From the NCBI RefSeq assembly GCF_000341005.1, contig NZ_ANBD01000047.1, forward strand, positions 2,684 through 46,720: a DNA stretch of 44,037 nt. Reading direction: 5' to 3'. The notes under the pieces are model-generated. The model worked only from the letters and a program-made list of their open reading frames with translations. It did not search any database and was not told the origin of the DNA. Shown here one piece after another: positions 8,371 to 14,984 of the stretch. The translations under genes were made by a program, and so were the position numbers. The first letter of the stretch is position 1, and every line of letters starts with the position of its first letter. Origin of the DNA: Nocardiopsis alkaliphila YIM 80379 (GTDB taxonomy: Bacteria; Actinomycetota; Actinomycetes; Streptosporangiales; Streptosporangiaceae).

Positions 8371-8814
8371 GTGGCGATCAACCCTGACTACCTCGGCCGG
8401 GAGTATCCCGCCCCCGAGACCTATGAGGTGACACGCGGAAAGATCCGCGAATTCGCCGAGGCCATCAACGACCTCAATCCGGTCTATCTCGATCAGGCCT
8501 CCGCCAAGGCCATGGGGTATCCCGACGTCATCGCTCCGCCCACCTTCCCGGTGATCCTGGGCATGGCCGGCTCCGCCCTGGCCATCGCAGACCCCGAGCT
8601 GGGGGTCGACTTCTCCCGGGTCGTCCACGGGGACCAGAGTTTCCACTACAGCCGCCCCCTGCACGCCGGCGACGTCCTCACCACTCTCACCCGCATCACC
8701 GACATCAAGGCGCTGGGTGGAAACGAGCTCCTCACCTTGGAGACGGTGGCCGAGGCGGCCGACGGACAGCACGTGGTGACGGCGGGCATGATGCTCGTCG
8801 TCCGGGGATCCTAG
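8371..8814 (+). CDS. MaoC-like hotdog dehydratase subunit, HadA-like (FAS1-type N-terminal domain)
   Basis: 147 residues from GTG 8371, with GAGG just upstream. The sequence AINPDYLGREY, then KIREFAEAIND and a central LGMAG, is typical of the HadA/UPF0336 family: the non-catalytic, substrate-binding subunit of (3R)-hydroxyacyl-ACP dehydratase in mycobacteria. Where catalytic subunits have D-x-N-P-x-H, this protein has DLNPVY (34-39), so the catalytic histidine is missing, as expected for HadA. The catalytic partner follows 16 nt downstream. The likely role is a type II fatty-acid dehydratase heterodimer in the cytoplasm. The exact acyl substrates cannot be read from the sequence. Confidence 0.88.
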   Translation: MAINPDYLGREYPAPETYEVTRGKIREFAEAINDLNPVYLDQASAKAMGYPDVIAPPTFPVILGMAGSALAIADPELGVDFSRVVHGDQSFHYSRPLHAGDVLTTLTRITDIKALGGNELLTLETVAEAADGQHVVTAGMMLVVRGS

Positions 8815-8830
8815 GAAGCGGGGACAGACC

Positions 8831-9256
8831 ATGAGCAGGCTCGATTACAAGGCCGTCGAGGTCGGTGCGCGGTTGCCGGAACGGACCTTCCCGGTCCGCC
8901 GTTCGGACCTGGTCCGCTACGCGGGCGCCTCCGGTGACTTCAACCCCATCCACTGGAACGAACGCTTCGCCAAGTCCGTTGGTCTGCCCGACGTGATCGC
9001 GCATGGCATGTTCACCATGGCCGAGGCCGGTCGGGTCATCACCGACTGGACCGGCGACCCCGGAAGCATCGTCGACTACGCGGTGCGCTTCTCCGCCCCG
9101 GTGGTCGTTCCCGACGACGACGAGGGCGCCGAGATCACCGTCGGGGGCAAGGTCAAGTCCAAGAACGAGGACGGCACGGTCACCGTCCTGTTGACCGCCC
9201 GTTCCGGCGGGGCCAAGGTCTTGGTCAAGGCCACCGCCGTCGTCCGTCTCCCTTGA
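8831..9256 (+). CDS. MaoC family dehydratase, HadB-like catalytic subunit
   Basis: 141 residues, a single hotdog domain with the R-hydratase motif YAGASGDFNPIHWNE. Asp36 and His41 are the expected catalytic pair. VIAHGMFTMAEAGR after it forms the hot-dog helix. It should dehydrate (3R)-hydroxyacyl-ACP together with the upstream HadA-like subunit. It starts at ATG 8831, 16 nt after hadA, and murB follows after 45 nt, so the three probably share a transcript. The same gene pair next to rpmG occurs in Mycobacterium (hadABC) and in Streptomyces. Confidence 0.9.
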   Translation: MSRLDYKAVEVGARLPERTFPVRRSDLVRYAGASGDFNPIHWNERFAKSVGLPDVIAHGMFTMAEAGRVITDWTGDPGSIVDYAVRFSAPVVVPDDDEGAEITVGGKVKSKNEDGTVTVLLTARSGGAKVLVKATAVVRLP

Positions 9257-9301
9257 CGTGCGCGCAGTCCACAGCGGCCACACGAGAACGAAGAGGTACC
9301 C

Positions 9302-10372
9302 GTGTCCACCATGCTCGCCGACCACACCACGCTCGGTCTGGGCGGCCCCGCCAAGGCCTTTTTGACCGCTCACAGCACCGATGAGCTGGTCCGGCTCGTC
9401 ACCGAAGCCGACCGCACCGGCGAGCGTGTCCTCGTGCTCGGTGGCGGCAGCAACCTGGTGGTGGCCGACGACGGGTTCCCCGGAACCGTGATCCTGGTGG
9501 ACTCCAAGGGCGTCACCTCCACCGAGGCCGGGGCCGACCCGAAGACCGGCGAGGAGGTCGTCCTGCTGCGGGTGGACGCGGGCGTGGAGTGGGATCCCCT
9601 GGTCGCGCGGACCGTCGAGGAAGGACTCAACGGCATCGAGTTCCTCTCCGGCATCCCCGGCCGGGTGGGCTCCACCCCCATCCAGAACGTCGGCGCCTAC
9701 GGGCAAGACGTCAGCCAGACCATTCGGGAGGTGCTGGTCTTGGACCGCGCCACCGGAGAGTTGGTCACCATGTCCAACGCCGACTGCGGATTCACCTACC
9801 GGGACAGCGCCTTCAAGGGGCACGACCGCTACGTGGTGTGCGAAGTGGTCTTCGAGATGCGACGTGGGCCGTTGAGCCGGCCCGTCCGCTACGCCGAGGT
9901 GGCCCGCGCCATGGGCGTGGACGCGGGGAAACGAGTGCCTTTGGCGCAGGCCCGTGAGGTCGTCCTGAGGTTGCGCCGGGGCAAGGGCATGGTCATCGAT
10001 GCCTCCGACCCGGACACCCGCAGCGCGGGTTCGTTCTTCACCAACCCGATTCTGTCGCCCCGGGAGTACGCGGACTTTCGTGCACGCGCCGTTGAACGCC
10101 TGGGGCCGGACGCCGAGATTCCCGGTCACCCCGACGAGGCTGGCAACGTGAAGCTCTCCGCCGCCTGGCTGATCGACCGGGCCGGATTCACCAAGGGGTA
10201 CGGGGGCGGGCCCGCACGGATCTCCGGCAAACACACCCTTGCCCTGACCAATCCGGGCGGAGCCACCACCGCCGACCTGTTGGATCTGGCCCGCGAGGTG
10301 CGTGCCGGGGTCGAGAAGGCCTTCGGAGTGCGCCTGGTCAACGAACCCGTCATGGTCGGAGTCGGGCTCTGA
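9302..10372 (+). CDS. murB: UDP-N-acetylenolpyruvoylglucosamine reductase
   Basis: 356 residues from GTG 9302 (AGAGG upstream). It is an FAD-dependent enzyme that reduces enolpyruvyl-UDP-GlcNAc to UDP-MurNAc in peptidoglycan synthesis. Visible motifs are HTTLGLGG, the FAD-binding GGGSNLVVADDG, GIPGRVGSTPIQNVGAYG, and YRDS, followed by GSFFTNP with the catalytic serine at about 244 and the C-terminal KLSAAWLIDRAGFKG-like block ending in HTLALTN. The length is normal for actinobacterial MurB. It closes the hadAB-murB unit and is followed at once by a stem-loop. Confidence 0.97.
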   Translation: MSTMLADHTTLGLGGPAKAFLTAHSTDELVRLVTEADRTGERVLVLGGGSNLVVADDGFPGTVILVDSKGVTSTEAGADPKTGEEVVLLRVDAGVEWDPLVARTVEEGLNGIEFLSGIPGRVGSTPIQNVGAYGQDVSQTIREVLVLDRATGELVTMSNADCGFTYRDSAFKGHDRYVVCEVVFEMRRGPLSRPVRYAEVARAMGVDAGKRVPLAQAREVVLRLRRGKGMVIDASDPDTRSAGSFFTNPILSPREYADFRARAVERLGPDAEIPGHPDEAGNVKLSAAWLIDRAGFTKGYGGGPARISGKHTLALTNPGGATTADLLDLAREVRAGVEKAFGVRLVNEPVMVGVGL

Positions 10373-10379
10373 CCATGAC

Positions 10380-10431
10380 GGCGAAAAACGGCAAAGAAAT
10401 GAGTTAGGTGCGTCTAACTCGCCTTTTCGCC
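10380..10431 (+). terminator. Nested AT-rich stem-loop after murB
   Basis: Starting 8 nt after the murB stop, GGCGAAAA (10380-10387) pairs with TTTTCGCC (10424-10431). GGC (10390-10392) pairs with GCC (10421-10423), and GAGTTAG (10401-10407) pairs with CTAACTC (10414-10420) around a 6-nt loop. Most likely this is the murB terminator. The inner 7-6-7 inverted repeat could also be a protein-binding site. Confidence 0.6.
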
Positions 10432-10464
10432 TTGCCTGATAAAGCAATTCGATGCCCCGATGAA

Positions 10465-10493
10465 TTGCCGCAAAAAATATTCACTGATAATGT
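10465..10493 (+). promoter_or_regulatory. Probable promoter of the Mn2+ riboswitch / GDT1 transcript
   Basis: TTGCCG (10465-10470) and TAATGT (10488-10493) are 17 bp apart in a locally AT-rich stretch. The predicted start falls at about 10500, exactly at the 5' edge of the riboswitch. Confidence 0.6.
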
Positions 10494-10499
10494 CGTTGC

Positions 10500-10605
10500 C
10501 GTCGAAGGGGAGTAGTCCCCAATGCGTGCGGTCGACATACTGGACACCCGTCCCGGCTGCATGAGCCCAGTTCGAGCGGGCGGACGAGACCTTTGACCCG
10601 GTAGA
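10500..10605 (+). ncRNA. yybP-ykoY family manganese riboswitch
   Basis: The hallmark conserved segments appear in order: AAGGGGAGTAG (10505-10515), GTCGACATACTGG (10531-10543) and GGACGAGACCTTTGACC (10582-10598), joined by GC-rich pairing segments. These form the two coaxial arms that bind Mn2+. It sits in the leader of a GDT1/UPF0016 transporter, one of the classic gene classes under yybP-ykoY control. Downstream, GAAGG near 10618 can pair with CCTTC near 10638 and could form the expression platform. That last part is inference. Confidence 0.9.
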
Positions 10606-10667
10606 TGCGGCCGGGTTGAAGGGGTGTTCTCCGCCTCCTTCTGCCCACCACGGACAGTGGGAGCAGT

Positions 10668-11261
10668 ATGTCAGCTTTTCTCGTCGGTCTCGGGGTGAGT
10701 TCCCTGGCCATCTTCATCGCGGAAATGGGCGACAAGACCCAGCTCGTCGCGATGTCCTTGGCGACCCGTTATCGGGCTCTGACGGTCATCCTCGGTATCA
10801 CCGCCGCGACCGCCGTGGTCCACCTGGGCAGCGTCTTCATCGCCGAAGTCCTCGGCGCCGCCGTCCCCACCGACTGGCTCACCCTCATCGCGGGTCTGGC
10901 CTTCCTGTGCTTTGGTCTATGGACTCTGCACGGCGACGAGATGACCGACAAGGACGAAGCCAGGGCGGCCTCCCGCCGGATCCGATCCGGTTTCATGACC
11001 GTGTTCGTGGTCTTCCTCGTCGCCGAACTCGGAGACAAGACCATGCTCGCCACCATCACGGTCGGCACCCAGCACCACTGGTTGCCCGTGTGGATCGGTT
11101 CCACCCTCGGCATGGTCGCCGCCGATGCCATCGCCATCGTCCTTGGTGCGGTCCTGGGCAAGAAGCTCCCGGAGAGGGCGATCCGGATCGGTGCCTGTGT
11201 GCTGTTCTTCGTCGCGGGCGCGGCCATGCTCGGGCAGGGTGTGTGGGGACTCCTGGCCTGA
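10668..11261 (+). CDS. GDT1/UPF0016 (TMEM165-like) manganese transporter
   Basis: 197 residues, mostly hydrophobic, with about six membrane helices in two homologous halves. Each half carries the family motif E-x-G-D-K-T: EMGDKT at 19-24 and ELGDKT at 120-125. These acidic residues bind the transported cation. The bacterial members studied export Mn2+ (Ca2+ is also moved by eukaryotic relatives). The Mn2+-sensing riboswitch in its leader supports a role in manganese detoxification: high Mn2+ should switch expression on. The start ATG 10668 follows GGGAG. A charged loop of about 25 residues (HGDEMTDKDEARAASRR) separates the halves. Confidence 0.92.
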   Translation: MSAFLVGLGVSSLAIFIAEMGDKTQLVAMSLATRYRALTVILGITAATAVVHLGSVFIAEVLGAAVPTDWLTLIAGLAFLCFGLWTLHGDEMTDKDEARAASRRIRSGFMTVFVVFLVAELGDKTMLATITVGTQHHWLPVWIGSTLGMVAADAIAIVLGAVLGKKLPERAIRIGACVLFFVAGAAMLGQGVWGLLA

Positions 11262-11336
11262 CCTCCCACGACCCGTGGTTACCAAGGGTTAGGGTGGTGA
11301 TTCCCTGCGTAGCCGAACCGGTTCTGGAGAAGTGTG

Positions 11337-11903
11337 ATGAACGGCAAGGAAACCCTGAGTGCTCTGGCGATCACGAGTGCGTTCGTCCTGGCGCTCTCGG
11401 CCTGTGGAAACGGTGCGGGGCAGACACCCGACCCCATGGAGTCCCCGGCCGAGACCGCCCCGATGGACGCCGCGCCGGACGCCGAGAGCCCCACCCAGGA
11501 CGAGGGTGGTGAGGGCGGCGACGAGATGACCGTCTCCGGTGAGGACGAACACCGGGTGAGCGACGAAGGCGCCATCGACATCACCTGCGACGGTGGCGGT
11601 GAGATCTACGTCGAGGCCGCCGCCGAGGTCACCATCACCGGTGACTGCTGGGACATCGAGATCACCGCAGACGGCGCCACGGTGACCGCCGACCAGACCC
11701 GGGGCCTCGATATCGAGGGCTCCGACAACGAGGTCACCATCGAGAGCGTTCGGGAACTCGACATCGAAGGTGACAACAACACCGTCGAGACCACCAGCGT
11801 CGAAGAAGTGGAAGTCGAGGGTTCCACCAACACCGTCACCTACACCGAGGACGTCCCGGACATCCAGGACGACGGTACCGACAACACCATCGAACAGGGC
11901 TGA
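11337..11903 (+). CDS. DUF3060-like lipoprotein
   Basis: 188 residues starting at ATG 11337, 7 nt after GGAG. A short N-terminus and hydrophobic segment end in the lipobox LSAC with Cys23, so it is exported and lipid-anchored on the outer face of the membrane. A Pro/Glu/Asp-rich linker (about 27-70) is followed by a repetitive beta domain with spaced elements IEGSDNEVTIE, IEGDNNTVET, VEGSTNTVTY and DDGTDNTIEQ. The repeat spacing of about 20 residues suggests a short beta-helix or stacked hairpins. This is the pattern of DUF3060 proteins common in actinomycetes. The function is unknown. It lies 75 nt after the GDT1 gene; co-transcription is possible, and no separate promoter was clear. Confidence 0.75.
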   Translation: MNGKETLSALAITSAFVLALSACGNGAGQTPDPMESPAETAPMDAAPDAESPTQDEGGEGGDEMTVSGEDEHRVSDEGAIDITCDGGGEIYVEAAAEVTITGDCWDIEITADGATVTADQTRGLDIEGSDNEVTIESVRELDIEGDNNTVETTSVEEVEVEGSTNTVTYTEDVPDIQDDGTDNTIEQG

Positions 11904-11929
11904 CCGGCCTCGCTTCGACGAATGGCGCC

Positions 11930-11959
11930 GGCCCTGCCACCGATGACCGGGGCAGGGCC
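11930..11959 (+). terminator. Terminator hairpin between DUF3060 gene and tetR
   Basis: GGCCCTGCC (11930-11938) pairs with GGCAGGGCC (11951-11959) around a 12-nt loop, placed between two convergent genes. It can serve both directions. The rest of the 11904-12077 gap holds nothing recognisable. Confidence 0.65.
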
Positions 11960-12077
11960 GTTCTCGTGTCCGGAGCCGGTGAGCCCGAACTCCTCGCAGA
12001 CGATGGCCTACGGGCGTTGGAAGCGGCACCGGTCACGGAAGGTCGGCTGAAACGCGGCGACGAACGTCGTGCGGTCC

Positions 12078-12686
12078 TCAGGCCGGTGGCCAGACGCGCA
12101 GCGCGGTGTCGGCCATCGCTTGGAGTTCATCGCGGTCGACACCACTCGCGGCTTGTACGGCGATACCGAACGTCAAGGTGGCGACGTAGCGGGCCAAGAG
12201 GTCAGGATCGGCTTGTGGAGGCAGGTCACCGTCGTCGACGGCTCGTTGGAACCGCTCTCGCACCCGGAAGTGGCCATCGTTGCGCCAGGCGATGAGAAGG
12301 TCGCGGGGGCCGCGTCCGGAGGCACCGACGGCCAAGGCGGCCTGGACACCCATGCACCCGTGAGGATGGGTCGGGCCAGTGGTGGCGCGGACCGCCCCCT
12401 CCAGGATCGCGGTGGCCACGCCGAAGGCGGTCGGTTCCTCCAAGGCCCGAGTCAGGTAGGCGCTCGGGCCTTCGGTGTAGCGCTCCAACGCCTTGCGGAA
12501 CAGTTCTTCCTTGTTGCCGAAGGCCGCGTACATGCTGGTGGTGGATATACCCATCGCTTCGGTCAAGGTGGCCAGGCCGGCGCCCTCGTAGCCGAGTTCC
12601 CAAAAGACCAACATGGCGCGTTCGAGGGCCTGGTCGGTGTCGAACCCTCGGGGGCGGCCGATCGCTCCGCTCTGCTTGGTAGCCAT
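12078..12686 (-). CDS. TetR/AcrR family transcriptional regulator
   Basis: 202 residues. The N-terminal TetR helix-turn-helix is clear: GRPRGFDTDQALERAM, then TLTEAMGISTTSMYAAFGNKEELF, with the recognition helix at about 40-50. The C-terminal ligand domain is of the common type with HPHGCMGVQAAL. It is divergent from the SDR gene and separated from it by 93 bp containing a perfect 30-bp palindrome, so it most likely represses the SDR gene and itself. The ligand is probably a substrate or product of the SDR enzyme or a reactive small molecule; this is inference. Confidence 0.93.
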   Translation of the reverse strand: MATKQSGAIGRPRGFDTDQALERAMLVFWELGYEGAGLATLTEAMGISTTSMYAAFGNKEELFRKALERYTEGPSAYLTRALEEPTAFGVATAILEGAVRATTGPTHPHGCMGVQAALAVGASGRGPRDLLIAWRNDGHFRVRERFQRAVDDGDLPPQADPDLLARYVATLTFGIAVQAASGVDRDELQAMADTALRVWPPA

Positions 12687-12706
12687 CCCACCACCCTATC
12701 CCTTCC

Positions 12707-12720
12707 GCATCGATCCATGC
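12707..12720. promoter_or_regulatory. Degenerate second TetR operator candidate
   Basis: GCATCGATCCATGC matches 11 of 14 positions of the palindrome core GTATCGATCGATAC (12744-12757) and is itself nearly symmetric. It lies 21 bp upstream of the tetR start, where a bound repressor would block tetR expression. Start-to-start spacing to the main core is 37 bp. Confidence 0.45.
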
Positions 12721-12735
12721 AGAAGTGCTACGCTC

Positions 12736-12765
12736 CTAGTTCTGTATCGATCGATACAGAACTAG
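12736..12765. promoter_or_regulatory. Perfect 30-bp palindrome, probable TetR operator
   Basis: The half-site CTAGTTCTGTATCGA (12736-12750) is followed directly by its exact reverse complement (12751-12765). It lies in the tetR/SDR intergenic region, 14 nt before the SDR start codon. Size and symmetry fit a TetR-family dimer or dimer-pair site. It would overlap the SDR promoter or initially transcribed region. Confidence 0.85.
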
Positions 12766-12779
12766 ATGGGAGCCCTCAC

Positions 12780-13526
12780 ATGGGATTACTTGAAGGCAGG
12801 ACCGCTCTCGTCACCGGTGGCAGCAGCGGAATCGGCCTGGCGAGCGCCGTGCGGCTGGCGGCCGAGGGCGCGCACGTGTTCATCACGGGCCGGCGCAAGG
12901 CCGACCTCGATGAGGCCGTCGAAGTGATCGGGTCGGCCACGGCGGTGGCCGGTGACATCGCGAATCCGGCCGACCTGGACCGCCTCTACGAGACGGTCCG
13001 TGACCGGGGACAAGGCCTGGACGTGCTGTTCGCGAACGCCTCCGTCGCCGAGTTCGCGCCCCTCACGCAGATCACGGAAGAACACTTCGACACCCTCTTC
13101 GGCATCAACGTCCGGGGCACGGTGTTCACCGTTCAAAAGGCGTTGCCACTGCTCAACGAAGGCGCCTCCATCATCCTCAATGGCTCCACCAACGTGGACG
13201 GCGGTGCCGAGGCGTTCGGTGTGTACGCGGCGACCAAGGCCGCCACCCGATCCTTCTCCCGGACTTGGGCCAACGAACTCAAGGAACGCGGCATCCGGGT
13301 CAACACCATCACGCCCGGTCCGACCGACACCCCTGGCCTGTCAGGCCTGGCTCCCGACCCCGAGCAGGCCGGCGGCCTCAAACGGCACCTGGCCGCCCAC
13401 GTACCGCTGGGCCGACTCGGGCGTCCGGAGGAGATCGCGGCGGCCGTGGCCTTCCTCGCCTCCGAGCAGAGCAGCTTCGTCACCGGTTCGAGCCTGTACG
13501 TCGACGGGGGGCTGAATCAGATCTGA
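12780..13526 (+). CDS. SDR family NAD(P)-dependent oxidoreductase
   Basis: 248 residues, classical short-chain dehydrogenase. The cofactor motif TGGSSGIG (12-19) is followed by NAS (FANASVA, as NNAG equivalent) and the catalytic triad Ser136, Tyr149 and Lys153 in YAATK. The C-terminal VDGG block is present. After the first strand the cofactor-binding loop has GRR, which suggests NADPH preference. ATG 12780 is chosen over the far upstream in-frame start at 12069, because GGGAG lies just before it and the upstream frame runs through tetR and the operator. It is divergent from tetR and presumably derepressed by its ligand. The substrate is unknown. Confidence 0.93.
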   Translation: MGLLEGRTALVTGGSSGIGLASAVRLAAEGAHVFITGRRKADLDEAVEVIGSATAVAGDIANPADLDRLYETVRDRGQGLDVLFANASVAEFAPLTQITEEHFDTLFGINVRGTVFTVQKALPLLNEGASIILNGSTNVDGGAEAFGVYAATKAATRSFSRTWANELKERGIRVNTITPGPTDTPGLSGLAPDPEQAGGLKRHLAAHVPLGRLGRPEEIAAAVAFLASEQSSFVTGSSLYVDGGLNQI

Positions 13527-13834
13527 CCCATGTTCGGGGGAAGGACACCAAGGGGCCCGGGCACCATCGGTGCGGGTGAGCTCGGTGGTCGGGACGCACG
13601 TATGGCGATCGTGACCGGTCACGATCTCGGCGGAGCCGAGACGGTGGTCCCGGCAACGGTCGTTGCGGCGTCCCACCCGACTAAGCGCGGAGAAGGATTC
13701 CTGTTCCTCGGTGGAGAGAAGCGTTTCGAACCTTCGCTGCTCCGCACTCGCCCATGATCATGGGCCAGATCCCTCCGCCGCCCCACCCCACGTGTGTCCG
13801 TGGGGCGGGGCGGCGGACCCGGCCCTGGCGCCTT
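13527..13834. other. Hairpin-rich intergenic region between SDR and adenosine deaminase genes
   Basis: No convincing coding region in 308 bp. It contains five successive inverted repeats: GCACC/GGTGC (13561-13573), a perfect 20-bp palindrome (13607-13626), CTCGGC/GCCGAG (13626-13640), GCAACG/CGTTGC (13653-13666) and a 14-bp palindrome (13751-13764). The large terminator hairpin follows (13775-13816). Confidence 0.7.
13775..13816. terminator. Bidirectional terminator between SDR gene and add
   Basis: An 18-bp stem (13775-13792 with 13799-13816) with one A-C mismatch and a 6-nt loop, between two convergent genes and 18 nt from the add stop codon. It is very GC-rich with no U-tract, the usual actinomycete form. 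Confidence 0.85.
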
Positions 13835-14872
13835 CTAATCGGGAGGGGTGGACAGCCAGGTGTCCACCCCCGCGAGCAACTCCTTCTTGAGCGCCTCCGG
13901 AGCGCCCGAAGCGCGGATGGACATGCGGGCGAGTTCGGCGAGTTCGGCGTCGGTGAAGCCGAAGACCTCGCGGGCGATCCGGTACTGCTCCACCAGGCGC
14001 GGCCCGAACAGCAACGGGTCGTCCGTGCCCAGAGCGATGGGTGCACCCGCGTCGAACAATTTGCGCAGCGGCAGGTGGTCCACCTTCTCCACCACGCCCA
14101 GACCCACGTTGGAGGTCGGACACACCTCCAAGGTCACTCCTTGGGTGGCGATCCGCTCCACCAGGTACGGATCCTCGATCGCCCGCACCCCGTGCCCGAT
14201 CCGATCGGCGCCCAGTTCGTCCAGGCACTCACGCACACTGCGCGGCCCGTCCAACTCACCGCCGTGCGGAGCCGAGAGCAGGCCCGCGCGCTTGGCGATG
14301 CGAAAGGCCGCCTCGAACTCTCGTGCCCGGCCCCGCCGTTCGTCGTTGTTGAGCCCGAACGACACCACGCCCCTGTCGACGTATTGACGGGCCAGGCGAG
14401 CCAGGGCCCGTGCGTCCAAGGGGTGCCGGATTCGGTTGGCCGCCACCATGATCCCGACGCCCACACCGGTGGCCCGTTCGGCGGCGCGTGCGGCGTCCAG
14501 GATCAGTTCCAGGGTCGCGGTCAGCCCATCGAAACGGGACGCGTAGCCGCTCGGATCGACCTGGATCTCCAACCAGCCCGACCCGGCGGCTCCCTCGTCC
14601 TCGGCCGCTTCCAGCAGTAGCCGGTACATGTCCTCGGGTTCCTTCAGGACCGAGCGGGCGATGTCGTACAGGCGCTGGAAGCGGAACCAGCCACGTTCGT
14701 CCGTGGCGCGCAGCTTGGGCGGCCACTCCGCGGCCAGGGCCTGAGGCAGGTGTACTCCCCGCGTCCGGGCCAACTCCACGAGGGTCTCGTGGCGCATCGA
14801 CCCCGTGAAGTGCAGGTGCAAGTGGGCCTTGGGCAGCCGGTCCAACCGGCGGGCGCTGGTCGGTGTCTCCAT
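13835..14872 (-). CDS. add: Adenosine deaminase
   Basis: 345 residues from the ATG at complement 14872. The metallo-deaminase barrel motifs appear in order: KAHLHLHFTGSM with zinc ligands His19 and His21, a PHGGE block with the third zinc His-type position and catalytic Glu, RIGHGVRA, CPTSNVGL and GTDDP with the metal-binding Asp. The enzyme converts adenosine to inosine in purine salvage. It differs from classical Add in having KAHLHLHFTG (not KxELHxHLxG) and PHGGE (not HAGE), as in the actinomycete Add branch. An upstream in-frame ATG (complement 14935) would add 21 residues unlike the family. It is followed by the strong terminator at 13775-13816. Confidence 0.9.
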   Translation of the reverse strand: METPTSARRLDRLPKAHLHLHFTGSMRHETLVELARTRGVHLPQALAAEWPPKLRATDERGWFRFQRLYDIARSVLKEPEDMYRLLLEAAEDEGAAGSGWLEIQVDPSGYASRFDGLTATLELILDAARAAERATGVGVGIMVAANRIRHPLDARALARLARQYVDRGVVSFGLNNDERRGRAREFEAAFRIAKRAGLLSAPHGGELDGPRSVRECLDELGADRIGHGVRAIEDPYLVERIATQGVTLEVCPTSNVGLGVVEKVDHLPLRKLFDAGAPIALGTDDPLLFGPRLVEQYRIAREVFGFTDAELAELARMSIRASGAPEALKKELLAGVDTWLSTPPD

Positions 14873-14934
14873 GACGTAAGCCTGCCGTATGAACCACGTC
14901 CTTCGCATCGAGAACGAGGGACCGAGGCCCATCA

Positions 14935-14975
14935 CACACGTGGGAGCGCCCTGGACCGGGGCGCTCCCACGTGTG
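14935..14975 (-). terminator. Terminator of the aminotransferase gene
   Basis: A perfect 17-bp stem (14935-14951 with 14959-14975) with a 7-nt loop, starting 10 nt after the stop codon on the minus strand. It separates the aminotransferase gene from add, so the two genes are probably separate units. Confidence 0.85.
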
Positions 14976-14984
14976 CCGGGAGGT

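Noticed and set aside
12069-12779. An upstream extension of the SDR gene.
   Set aside because: It would run through tetR on the other strand and through the palindromic operator. The SDR fold begins at ATG 12780, where a ribosome site is present.
13530-13757. A 75-codon plus-strand frame after the SDR gene.
   Set aside because: No ribosome site or recognisable domain, and the interval is made of inverted repeats.
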